Positions 36,788 to 44,934 of a stretch of 64,000 bases of DNA are shown here, one piece after another (within the stretch, counting starts at the first letter, position 1; each line of letters opens with the position of its first letter). The notes beneath the pieces are model-generated. The model did no database searches. It was not told the DNA's origin and worked only from the letters and a program-made list of their open reading frames with translations. A program made the position numbers and the translations under genes. The DNA is from Halobellus limi (lineage in GTDB: Archaea; Halobacteriota; Halobacteria; Halobacteriales; Haloferacaceae), in NCBI RefSeq assembly GCF_004799685.1, contig NZ_CP031311.1, forward strand, positions 2,659,355 to 2,723,354, given 5' to 3'.

Positions 36788-39328
36788 TCAGTCCGCCTTC
36801 GCCTGCCACTCGCGGACGGTGTCCGGACCGACGCCGTCGACCCGATCGGCGATGGCGTCGGGTTCGGCCTCCTTCAGCGACTCGACGTTCTCGACGCCGG
36901 CGTCCTTCAGCTTCTCCGCGGTCTTCTCGCCGATGCCGCTGACGCTCTCTAGGTCGGAGCCGCTCTCGCTCTGCTCGGCCTGGTACTCCCGGTAGTTGCA
37001 GATCGGACAGCCGAGGTCCCACGGTTCGCGGTCCTCGTCGTCGTAGACGATCCGCAGTTTCGGGAGGTCGTGCTCCTCGCAGGTCTCCTCGGTCACTTCG
37101 ACGTCGCCCCGGCGCGGCAGCGGCAGCGAGTAGTCGCAGTCGGGGTAGCGCGTGCAGCCGACGAGCCGCGACCCCGAGCGGAGGCGCTTGATCGCGAGTT
37201 CCCCACCGTGTTCGGACCCGCAGTCCGGACACGGCCCGATCACGAGGTCCTCCTGTTCGTCGGCCTCCTCGGCCTTGCAGAGCGGACAGCCGTGGACGAA
37301 CGTCTTCCGGCCCGCGAGCATCTTGACGTGCGCGAGACCGTGCTCCTCGCAGGTCTCCTCCAACAGGAGCGGCTTGCCGGTCGACGGCAGCGGGAGCGTG
37401 TACGTGCAGTCTGGGTAGGAGTCACAGCCGATGAAGTACGACCCCCGGCGGCTCTTCCTGATCACGAGGTCGCCGCCGCACTCGGGGCACTCGCCCACGG
37501 TCTTGTCGGCCTTCAGCGACTTCTGGAGGTGTTCGCCAACGTCCTCGCCCGACTCCATCAGCCCCTCGAAGACCTCCTCGAGGATCTCTCTGGACTCGTC
37601 TGTCACCTCCTCCAGGGTGGCGTCCCCGCGGGTGATCGCCTGCATGTCCTGCTCTAACTGCGCCGTCATCTCCTCGCTCACGATCCGGTCGGCGAACTCC
37701 TCGGAGGCCTCGACGACCGCGCGGGCCAGGCGGGTCGGCCGCGGCGGATCGCTCTCGATGTAGCCGCGGTCGTACAGTTTCTGGATGACGTCGTGGCGGG
37801 TCGCCTTCGTCCCGATTCCCATCTGCTCCATCGTCTCGATGAGCCGCGACTGGCCGTAGCGCCGCGGAGGCTGGGTCTGCTTTGCGTCCAGACTGGTGTC
37901 GGTGACAGTCAACTCCTCGCCCTCGGCGACGTCGGGGACGAACGACTCGCTGGCGTTGGAGTAGGGATACACCGCGTGGTACCCCGGCTCGACGAGCCGT
38001 TTGCCGTTCGCCTTCAGCGAGAGGTCCTCGCCGTCGCCGGCGACGGTCGCGACCACGCGGAGGTGCTCCCAGGTGGCCGACTCGGCGACGGTCGCGAAGA
38101 ACCGCCGAACGACGAGTTCGTACACCTCCCACTCGTCCTCGGAGAGGTCGGAGTGACTCGGGAGTTCGCCCGTCGGGTGGATCGGCGGGTGGTCGGTCGT
38201 CTCCTCGTCGCCCGCGGTCGGTTCGATCTCCTCCTGTTCGAGCAGCGAATCGGCGTCGTCGCCGAAGGTCCGCGTGCCCGAGAAGGCGTCGAGGAGGTCC
38301 CGGGGCTCCAGGTCGTCGGGGTAGACCGTGTTGTCCGTCCGCGGGTACGTGACGTACCCGGCGGTGTAGAGGTCCTCGGCGATGCTCATCGCGCGCTGGG
38401 CGGAATAGCCGAGCGACCCCGCCGCGCGGATGAACTGCGTCGTGTTGAACGGCGCGGGCGGGTCGTCCGTCCGGGTCCGCCGGCGGACGGAGTCGACGGC
38501 CGCCGCCGACGCCGATTCGAGCGTCTCGTAGGCGCGCTCGGCCGTCTCCTCGTCCCAGACGCGCTCGGCCTCGTTGCCGTCCTCGTCGAGGTAGAAGTAC
38601 TGCGACTCGAACGAGGCGGCGTCCTCGCCGCCGGAGGCGGCCTTTTCGAGGTCCGCGAACAGCTCCCAGTAGTCCTCGGGGTCGAACGCCTCGATCTCGC
38701 GCTCGCGGTCGACGATCAGCTTCAGCGTCGGCCCCTGGACCCGCCCCACGGAAATGAAGTCGTCGCCGAGCTGCCGGGCCGAAAGCGAGAGGTATCGAGT
38801 GAGCGCCGCGCCCCACACGAGGTCGATGATCTGGCGGGCCTCACCGGCCGCGGCGAGGTCGAAGTCGAGTTCGTCGGGGTTCGCGAACGCCTCGGTCACC
38901 TCGTTCTCGGTGATCGAGGAGAACCGCACGCGGTCGACCGGGACGTCCTCGTTGACCTCGCGGACGAGTTCGTACGCCTCCTTGCCGATGAGTTCGCCCT
39001 CGCGGTCGTAGTCGGTCGCGATCACGACGCGGCCGGCGCGGCGGGCGAGGAGACGGAGCGCAGAGACGATGTTCTCCTGCGTCGGGTGCTTGTCGATCGG
39101 CGCGTCGATGAGTTCGACCGGTTCGACGTCGCGCCAGTCGTTGTACTCCGGGGGGAAGTCGACGCCGACGACGTGGCCCGAGAGGCCGATACAGCGCTTG
39201 CCGCCCCACTTGTAGACGTTCACGCCGTTGCGCCGGTCGGCCTCGGCGGACCCGCCGCTCAGGATGTCGGCGATCCGCCGAGCGGCGTTGTCCTTCTCGG
39301 TGATGATGAGTTCGGGGCCCTGGCTCAT
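36788..39328 (-). CDS. topA: DNA topoisomerase I (type IA)
   Basis: An 846-residue archaeal TopA that relaxes negative supercoils. The Toprim domain starts at ELIITEKDNAARRI (E11), with VIATDYDREGEL near residue 105 supplying the metal-binding acidic residues. The active-site tyrosine is Y328 in GYVTYPRTDNT. The C-terminal third carries zinc-ribbon units (CPECGG ... CDSYPDC, CPDCGS ... CTRYPDC, CPICN) and ends in a helix-hairpin-helix domain (SVSGIGEKTAEKLKDAG, VDGVGPDTVREW). The helix-hairpin-helix fusion is common in haloarchaeal TopA. The ATG at 39328 begins MSQGPEL. Convergent with the HisG-like gene. Confidence 0.95.
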   Translation of the reverse strand: MSQGPELIITEKDNAARRIADILSGGSAEADRRNGVNVYKWGGKRCIGLSGHVVGVDFPPEYNDWRDVEPVELIDAPIDKHPTQENIVSALRLLARRAGRVVIATDYDREGELIGKEAYELVREVNEDVPVDRVRFSSITENEVTEAFANPDELDFDLAAAGEARQIIDLVWGAALTRYLSLSARQLGDDFISVGRVQGPTLKLIVDREREIEAFDPEDYWELFADLEKAASGGEDAASFESQYFYLDEDGNEAERVWDEETAERAYETLESASAAAVDSVRRRTRTDDPPAPFNTTQFIRAAGSLGYSAQRAMSIAEDLYTAGYVTYPRTDNTVYPDDLEPRDLLDAFSGTRTFGDDADSLLEQEEIEPTAGDEETTDHPPIHPTGELPSHSDLSEDEWEVYELVVRRFFATVAESATWEHLRVVATVAGDGEDLSLKANGKRLVEPGYHAVYPYSNASESFVPDVAEGEELTVTDTSLDAKQTQPPRRYGQSRLIETMEQMGIGTKATRHDVIQKLYDRGYIESDPPRPTRLARAVVEASEEFADRIVSEEMTAQLEQDMQAITRGDATLEEVTDESREILEEVFEGLMESGEDVGEHLQKSLKADKTVGECPECGGDLVIRKSRRGSYFIGCDSYPDCTYTLPLPSTGKPLLLEETCEEHGLAHVKMLAGRKTFVHGCPLCKAEEADEQEDLVIGPCPDCGSEHGGELAIKRLRSGSRLVGCTRYPDCDYSLPLPRRGDVEVTEETCEEHDLPKLRIVYDDEDREPWDLGCPICNYREYQAEQSESGSDLESVSGIGEKTAEKLKDAGVENVESLKEAEPDAIADRVDGVGPDTVREWQAKAD

Positions 39329-39552
39329 TGGGCGGCGATACGCCGGGGGCGGGCCTAAACCTTTCGCGCTGGATCCGGACAAATCGAAGGGCAGCGCGCC
39401 CGTGCGCGCGGAACTCGTATGAGACGGGGGAGCGCGACGAGACGGGGAAGTGCGGACGAACGTCGCGAGGAGGGAAGCGACACCCGCTCACGGGGCGCGG
39501 ATCGACGCGCGGGGTCGCGAGCGGCCGAAGAGCAGGCGGTCACCGACGACGA

Positions 39553-40224
39553 TCAAGAGCCGTCGTCCGCGCTGGCCCGCCCGATCGAGCCGGCCAGCGC
39601 GAGCAGGAACCCGAGCCCGTACTGGACGTCGGGGTCTCGCGACCGCTTGAGCAGTCCGACCGCGCCGACGCGCTCGGGCTCCTCGCCGGCGGCCTCGCCG
39701 ACGCCCGAGAGCAGCGTTTCGAGGCCGTCGCGGACGTCGTCGTCGCCGGCGGTCTGGGCCACCTCGCCGAGCGCCGATCCCGTGCCCGCCAGCGAGCGGA
39801 CCATCTCGTCGTCCAGCGCGCTCGTGAGCAGCGAGAGGACGTCCGCGACCTCGACCAGTTCGTCGAGCGTGCCCGTCCGCTGGAGGACGAGCAGGGATTC
39901 GAGCGCCCCCTGGAGCTCCTCGCCGTTGTCTCCGACGGTCGCGGCCAGTTCGACGGTCTCCTCGGTCGCGAGTCCGTCTGCGGACTCCACGAGCGTCGAT
40001 CCCGTGCCCGCCAACGAGCGGACCATCTCGTCGTCCAGCGCGCTCTCGCCGAGCGCGAGGACGTCCAGCAGTTCGTTGACCGCGTCGAGGCGGCGGACGA
40101 ACGCGGCGACGGCCTCGGGGTTCTCGGCGATCGCGGTTTCGAGGTCGGCGCCTTCGAGCGCCGCGGCTTCCGCGTCGCCGTCGGCCGGCGCGTCACCGTC
40201 GGCGGCGTGCCCGTCCTCGGACAT
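39553..40224 (-). CDS. DUF1641 family protein of the sulfur operon
   Basis: A 223-residue helical, acidic protein. DUF1641 proteins are often encoded beside sulfide:quinone reductase-like flavoproteins, and this one is two bases downstream of such a gene. An internal duplication is striking: ALDDEMVRSLAGTGS occurs twice (about residues 61-75 and 135-149). The C-terminal VGLLKRSRDPDVQYGLGFLL is the most family-like part. There are no cysteines, so a structural or docking role is more likely than sulfur transfer. The start at 40224 gives MSEDGHAADGDAP. Last gene of a three-gene operon. Confidence 0.82.
   Translation of the reverse strand: MSEDGHAADGDAPADGDAEAAALEGADLETAIAENPEAVAAFVRRLDAVNELLDVLALGESALDDEMVRSLAGTGSTLVESADGLATEETVELAATVGDNGEELQGALESLLVLQRTGTLDELVEVADVLSLLTSALDDEMVRSLAGTGSALGEVAQTAGDDDVRDGLETLLSGVGEAAGEEPERVGAVGLLKRSRDPDVQYGLGFLLALAGSIGRASADDGS
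39775..40045 (-). repeat. 49-bp direct repeat pair within the DUF1641 gene
   Basis: Bases 39775-39823 and 39997-40045 are identical except for one G/A change, spaced 222 bp apart, and in the same frame. The DNA identity is higher than needed to encode the same peptide, since even third codon positions agree. This points to a recent duplication or gene conversion. Confidence 0.88.
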
Positions 40225-40226
40225 CG

Positions 40227-41372
40227 TCAGAGCAACCCCCGTGCGGTGAGCCAGTAGGACTCGTTGTACGCGAGTTTCGACCAGTGCAGTTTCTGGGAGG
40301 GCGGCGCCGGCGACGGCGGGTTCTCGTAGTCGAACTCGACGAACGAGGCCGCGTCCATCCCGGTCTCGATGAAGCAGAGCGTCTTGCCGTCGTACGTCGC
40401 CGTCGCGGGGCGACCGCGGACCTCGCTCGCGAGGCGCTGTCCGACGACGCCGGCCTGGTAGTGGGCGACGCTGCCGGCGTTCGGGACGCCGGTGTCCGCC
40501 GTGTCGCCGAGCGCGTAGACGTTCTCGGCGGCCTCTGCCTCTAAGGTGTGCTTGTCGACGTCGACCCAGCCCTTGTCGCCGAGGCCGGCCTCCGCGATCA
40601 GGTCGATGCCGCGGTGCGGCGGGATCGTCACGAGGAGGTCGTAGTCGAGGTCGGTCCCCTCCATCGACGTGATCGTTTGCGACGCGGGGTCGACCGATTC
40701 GGCGTTGAAGAACGTCTCGATCTCGATCCCGCGCTCCTCCATAATCGGCTGGGCCCACTCGGCGATGTGGGGGTTGCCGTGGACGCGCTGGATCGGGTAG
40801 GTGTAGGTGATGTCGACGTCCTCCCGCAGGCCGCGCTCGCGGAACCAATCGTCGGCCATGAACACGAATTCGAGCGGGGCCGCCGGGCACATGTGCGGCG
40901 TGCCGACGACGCTCAACACGAGTTCGCCCTCGGTGAACGAGAGGAGTTCCTCGCGGAGGGCCTCCGACCCCTCCTCGCTGTAGTAGTCGTGTCCGGCCTC
41001 TGCAAGCCCCGGGACCTCCTCGGGCGCGAGCGTCGACCCCGTCGCGAGCACGAGGTGGTCGTAGTCGACCGGTTCGTCGCCCTCGTGATACCGGAGTTGC
41101 TGGGCGTCGGTGTCGATGTCGGTGACGCGGTCGATCCGCACGTCGACGGCGTCGTCGACGAGGCTTCGGAGCCGGCGCCGGCCGTCCTCGGGCTCGCGCT
41201 GCCCGAACGGGACGTACAGCCACACGGGCTTGTAGACGTGGTCCGGGTCGTCGTTGACGAGGGTGACCCGGACGTCCCCGGCTTCGAGTTCCGGTTCGAG
41301 CCGGTCGGCGAGGTCGTTCGCGAGTACCGTTCCCCCCGTGCCGCCGCCGACGATGACGATCTCCTCGGTCAT
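40227..41372 (-). CDS. Sulfide:quinone reductase-like FAD oxidoreductase
   Basis: A 381-residue flavoprotein of the SQR/FCSD group. The FAD motif VIVGGGTGGTVLAN lies at residues 7-20, LVLATGST near 107 and YALGDTADTGVPNAGS near 286. Two cysteines sit at positions used for sulfide oxidation in the family: C162 in GTPHMCPAAPLEF and C333 in KTLCFIETG. Only these two of the usual three redox cysteines are obvious. It likely oxidises sulfide or a persulfide and passes electrons to the quinone pool; substrate inferred. Its C-terminus (KLHWSKLAYNESYW) could contact the membrane. Four-base overlap with the upstream TusA-like gene. Confidence 0.85.
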   Translation of the reverse strand: MTEEIVIVGGGTGGTVLANDLADRLEPELEAGDVRVTLVNDDPDHVYKPVWLYVPFGQREPEDGRRRLRSLVDDAVDVRIDRVTDIDTDAQQLRYHEGDEPVDYDHLVLATGSTLAPEEVPGLAEAGHDYYSEEGSEALREELLSFTEGELVLSVVGTPHMCPAAPLEFVFMADDWFRERGLREDVDITYTYPIQRVHGNPHIAEWAQPIMEERGIEIETFFNAESVDPASQTITSMEGTDLDYDLLVTIPPHRGIDLIAEAGLGDKGWVDVDKHTLEAEAAENVYALGDTADTGVPNAGSVAHYQAGVVGQRLASEVRGRPATATYDGKTLCFIETGMDAASFVEFDYENPPSPAPPSQKLHWSKLAYNESYWLTARGLL

Positions 41373-41611
41373 GATTTCTCCACGTAGAACCCGTAGTGGT
41401 CGTCGCGCTCTTCGACCGCCAGCAGCTCGTTTCCGGCCTCCTCGGCCCACTCCGGGACGTCCGTCCGCGACTGCTCGTTGTCGCTCAAGAGGAGGACCAC
41501 GGTGCCGGCGTCGACGTCGCGGATCTTGCCGATGAGGTCCATCAGCGGTCCGGGACAGGCCGCGCCGCGGGCGTCGACGGTCTCGTCCGCTTCGATCTGT
41601 GATTCGCTCAT
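41369..41611 (-). CDS. TusA-family sulfur carrier protein
   Basis: An 80-residue protein with the TusA signature: DARGAACPGPLMDLIGKI near residues 12-29, where the CPGP cysteine (C19) would carry a persulfide. TusA proteins relay sulfane sulfur in tRNA thiolation or in sulfur oxidation. Here the operon with an SQR-like flavoprotein and a DUF1641 protein favours a role in sulfide or sulfane-sulfur metabolism. I start it at the ATG at 41611 (MSESQIEADE); upstream in-frame sequence is not family-like. It is the first gene of the operon, with a TATA-like box upstream. Confidence 0.9.
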   Translation of the reverse strand: MSESQIEADETVDARGAACPGPLMDLIGKIRDVDAGTVVLLLSDNEQSRTDVPEWAEEAGNELLAVEERDDHYGFYVEKS

Positions 41612-41640
41612 AGCTGTACTCGTCGCTTCGAACGCCGCCC

Positions 41641-41653
41641 TATTAGTATTGTG
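41641..41653 (-). promoter_or_regulatory. TATA-like element of the tusA-sqr-DUF1641 operon
   Basis: On the minus strand the AT-rich sequence CACAATACTAATA lies 30-42 bases before the tusA-like ATG. It is the only low-GC patch in the intergenic region. Confidence 0.45.
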
Positions 41654-41792
41654 CAGCAATTCCAAACTTGTAGTAACCGTCGGAAGCAGATCGGACGCAC
41701 CGACGTCGAGAGCGGGTTCGGTCACAACGCGGTCGACGAATCGACAGAGGCTTCGCCGGCGTCGCCCGTCCGTCGAGTCGCGCGCGAAGCGG

Positions 41793-43283
41793 CTACTCGT
41801 CGAGTCGCTCCCGAAGCATCCCGTTCACGTCGCCGGGGTCGGCGCTGCCGCCGGTCTTCTGCATCACCTGGCCGACCAGGAAGTTGATCGCGCCGCCCTC
41901 GCCGGCGTGGTAATCGTCGACCGCGTCGGGGTTCTCCTCGATGGCCTCCTCGACGGCGACGGCGACCTCGTCGTCGTCGGCCGTTCCCAGTCCTTCGGCC
42001 TCGATGATCGCGTCGGGGTCGTCGCCCTCGTCGAGCATCTTCCGGAGGACGACCTCCTCGGCGTTCTTCGTGGTGATCTCCTCGGCCGCGACGAGTTCGA
42101 CGAGGCGCGTGAACTCGTCGAGGCGGTCGTCGACGTCCGTGATCGCCATATCGCGGTAGTTGAGCTCTCCCAGGAGGTTGTCGGCGACCCACGTCGCCGC
42201 CAGGTCCGCGTCGAACTCCTCGGCGACGTCCTCGAAGAAGTCCGCGACCTCCTTCGTCGAGGTGAGCTTCGACGCCGACTCCGCGTCGAGGCCGTACTCC
42301 TCGCGGAAGCGCTCGCGGCGGGCGTCGGGGAGTTCGGGGATGGCGATGCGCTCCTTCCAGTCGGCGACTTCGAGCGGCGGCAGGTCCGCCTCGCGGAAGT
42401 ACCGGTAGTCCTTCTCCTCCTCCTTCGAGCGCATCGAGACGGTGATCCCCCGCGACTCGTCCCAGTGGCGCGTCTCCTGCTCGACCGCGCGGCCGCGCTG
42501 GACGGCGTTCTTCTGCCGCGTCACCTCGTAGGCTAACGCCTGCTCTGCGCCCTTGTGACTGGAGATGTTCTTCACCTCCGTTCTGTTGGCCGCTTCGAGC
42601 GCGTCGAGGCCGATCGAGCCGTCCTCGCCGACCTCGTCGGCCGGGACGAGCGAGATGTTGGCGTCGACGCGGAGGGAGCCGTCGCGCGTGGAGTCGAAGA
42701 CGCCGAGGTACTCCAAGACCTCCTCGAGTTTCGCGAGGAACGCGCGGGTCTCCTGGGGGCTTCGGAAGTCCGGTTCCGTGACGATCTCCAAAAGCGGCGT
42801 GCCGGCGCGGTTATAGTCGACGAGCGTGTACTCTGCCGTATCTATGCCGCCGCCGGCGTGCTGGAGGCTCCCGGGGTCCTCCTCGAGGTGCGCGCGCTCG
42901 ATCGCGATCTCGCGGCGCTCGCCCTCGACGGAGAGTCCCAGCGAGCCGTTCGCACAGATCGGCGCGTCGTACTGGGTGATCTGGAAGTTCTTGGGCAGGT
43001 CGGGGTAGTAGTAGTTCTTCCGGTGGAAGCGGGTGTGCTCGGCGACGTCTGCGTCGAGCGCCTTGCCCACCTTGACGGCGGCCTCGACGGCCCCCTCGTT
43101 CAGGACGGGAAGCGCGCCGGGCAGGCCGAGACAGACCGGACAGGTCCGGCTGTTGGGTTCCTCGTCGTCGGCCGGTTCGGTCGAACACCCACAGAAGATC
43201 TTCGTGTCCGTCTCGAGTTGGACGTGGACCTCCAGCCCGATGACGGTGGCGAGATCGCGCTGGGAGAGCGCTTGCGCGGTCAT
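41793..43283 (-). CDS. gatB: Asp-tRNA(Asn)/Glu-tRNA(Gln) amidotransferase subunit B
   Basis: A 496-residue GatB. It binds misacylated tRNA and, with GatA and GatC, converts Glu-tRNA(Gln) or Asp-tRNA(Asn) to the amide. Family blocks are clear: VIGLEVHVQLET near residue 14, CPVCLGLPGALPVLN near 48, the YYYPDLPKNFQITQY segment, and RTEVKNISS. Four cysteines (CGCS and CPVC) are in the zinc-binding positions. The C-terminal YqeY-like tail ends VNGMLRERLDE. No gatA or gatC gene lies within view. Start is the ATG at 43283, followed by MTAQALSQRD. Confidence 0.95.
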   Translation of the reverse strand: MTAQALSQRDLATVIGLEVHVQLETDTKIFCGCSTEPADDEEPNSRTCPVCLGLPGALPVLNEGAVEAAVKVGKALDADVAEHTRFHRKNYYYPDLPKNFQITQYDAPICANGSLGLSVEGERREIAIERAHLEEDPGSLQHAGGGIDTAEYTLVDYNRAGTPLLEIVTEPDFRSPQETRAFLAKLEEVLEYLGVFDSTRDGSLRVDANISLVPADEVGEDGSIGLDALEAANRTEVKNISSHKGAEQALAYEVTRQKNAVQRGRAVEQETRHWDESRGITVSMRSKEEEKDYRYFREADLPPLEVADWKERIAIPELPDARRERFREEYGLDAESASKLTSTKEVADFFEDVAEEFDADLAATWVADNLLGELNYRDMAITDVDDRLDEFTRLVELVAAEEITTKNAEEVVLRKMLDEGDDPDAIIEAEGLGTADDDEVAVAVEEAIEENPDAVDDYHAGEGGAINFLVGQVMQKTGGSADPGDVNGMLRERLDE

Positions 43284-43407
43284 TACCGCGTGGTTCGACG
43301 TAGCGCGGCTAAAGGCTAACGGGACGGGTGAGCCAGCGGCAGTTCCAGAGAGTCCGAGACAGCGGGAAGCGAAACCTATTCCGCCGCCCCCGCAGACCAC
43401 GCAGTCG

Positions 43408-44283
43408 ATGACCGCTGGGCTCGCCGATGCCGCCGGGATCGACGTCCGCCGCGGGGTGGCGTTCGCGACGCCCGCGGGCGGCCCTCTCCGCCTCGACCTG
43501 TATCGCCCCGCGTCGAGCGCCGAGAGGGACGCCGGATCGGACCCGCGACGGGCCGCCCTGGTGCTCGTGCCCGGGAACGGGTGGCGGGAGGTCGACCGGG
43601 CCGCGATGGCCCGCTACGCGCTCGACCTCACGGAGCGGGGGTACGTCTGCGTCGTTCCGGAGTACCGCGGCAGCGACGCGGCCGCGTTTCCCGCCGCTAC
43701 TCTCGATCTGAAGGCCGCGGTCCGGTGGGTCCGCGCGGCGGGCGAGGAGATCGGCGTCGACCCCGCGCGGATCGGGGCGTTCGGCCACGACGCCGGCGCA
43801 CATTTGGCTGTCCTGGCGGCGTTGACCGCCGACGCGGAGGCGTTCGCGCCCGATCCCGAGGCGGTCGCTCCGGACGTCGCCGCCGCGAGCGACGCGCTCT
43901 CGGCCGTCGTCGGCGTCGCGGGGACGTACGTCCTCGAACACCAGCCCGCGACCGAGGACCTCGTCGCGTTCCTCGGCGGCGACCGGGAATCGAACCCCGA
44001 CGCCTGGACGCGGGCGTCGCCGTCGACGTACCTCGGTGGGGGCGACGACGGGGACCCGCTCGGCCGACGGGGCGACGTCGCACCGCCGATCTTACTCCTC
44101 CACGGCGAGGAGGACGCCCTCGTCCCGGCGATGGCCTCCGAGTTGTTCTACGACATCCTGGAGGAACACGACGTCCTCGCCGAGTGCGTCGTCGCCGCCG
44201 AGGCCGGCCACGACGTCCACGAGACCCAGCGGGCCTTCACGCTGAGTTGGACCGAGGGGTTCCTCGACCGTCATCTGCGGTGA
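43408..44283 (+). CDS. Alpha/beta hydrolase with an Asp in the nucleophile elbow
   Basis: A 291-residue protein of the acyl-esterase/BD-FAE-like type. Its architecture is right: an oxyanion-type loop near LVLVPGNGWREVD (where relatives have HGGGW), ALDLTERGYVCVVPEYRG, DLKAAVRWVRA, then the elbow AFGHDAGAHLAVL, the acid LLLHGEEDALVP and the C-terminal histidine in AGHDVHE. In this elbow the expected serine of GHSAG is D128. Either it uses an aspartate nucleophile, or it has lost esterase activity. Divergent from gatB. The ATG start at 43408 has the sequence MTAGLADAAGI. Confidence 0.8.
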   Translation: MTAGLADAAGIDVRRGVAFATPAGGPLRLDLYRPASSAERDAGSDPRRAALVLVPGNGWREVDRAAMARYALDLTERGYVCVVPEYRGSDAAAFPAATLDLKAAVRWVRAAGEEIGVDPARIGAFGHDAGAHLAVLAALTADAEAFAPDPEAVAPDVAAASDALSAVVGVAGTYVLEHQPATEDLVAFLGGDRESNPDAWTRASPSTYLGGGDDGDPLGRRGDVAPPILLLHGEEDALVPAMASELFYDILEEHDVLAECVVAAEAGHDVHETQRAFTLSWTEGFLDRHLR

Positions 44284-44428
44284 GTGACGGCGTCCGCAGG
44301 GCAACCCGGTGAGTGGCGTCGCCGGCGGGGGCGACAGAACGCCGCCGCGAGGACGTTTCTCTCAACTATCACTTTACGGGTAGGTGTCTGACGTACGTTT
44401 ATGTGACCGGAGACGCGCTATCTACCCT

Positions 44429-44905
44429 ATGAGCAACCGCGTGGAGGAACTCGAGTCGAAGGTCGCGGAGCTACAGGCCGCCGTCAACGGCCTGACAGAA
44501 GAGCTGGTCGAGACGAAGGAACGAGTCCGCCTCCTCGAGGAGGAGGTCGAGGTCGACCTCGCGGCGGGCAGCCGCCCCGTCGGCTACGACACGCCGGAAC
44601 AGACGTCTGAACCGGAATCGACGTCCGAATCGGAATCGGCGTCCGAGTCCGACGCCGGGGCCGTCGAGGAGTCGGAGGCGGCGTCCGAAGTCGATCCGAG
44701 TGACCCCCTCAGCGAGTCCCCCGCACAGGCCGAATCGCGGCGCGAGACGTCCGCACAGGGAGCCGACGACGCGGACTTCATCGACGCCGACGCGGACGAA
44801 CAGATCCCCAGCGAGGTCGATTCGCAGGGCGACGAGACTAAGGCGAACGAGAGTGAGGGAGACGACGAGGCGGCGACCGAAGACGACGACATCATCGTCG
44901 CGTAA
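44429..44905 (+). CDS. Short coiled-coil protein with acidic tail, upstream of smc
   Basis: A 158-residue protein. Residues 1-45 form a heptad-patterned helix (MSNRVEELESKVAELQAAVN ... ETKERVRLLEEEVEV). The rest is a disordered Ser/Glu/Asp tail ending ATEDDDIIVA. Proteins of this type sit immediately before smc in haloarchaea (I recall the label DUF7518), so a link with the SMC complex is plausible but unproven. It is 29 bases from the smc ATG and in the same direction. A T-rich box at 44394-44402 (ACGTTTATG) could be the promoter for all three genes. Confidence 0.75.
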   Translation: MSNRVEELESKVAELQAAVNGLTEELVETKERVRLLEEEVEVDLAAGSRPVGYDTPEQTSEPESTSESESASESDAGAVEESEAASEVDPSDPLSESPAQAESRRETSAQGADDADFIDADADEQIPSEVDSQGDETKANESEGDDEAATEDDDIIVA

Positions 44906-44934
44906 TCGGGCGCTCCGCCCGCCACGAGCAACCC

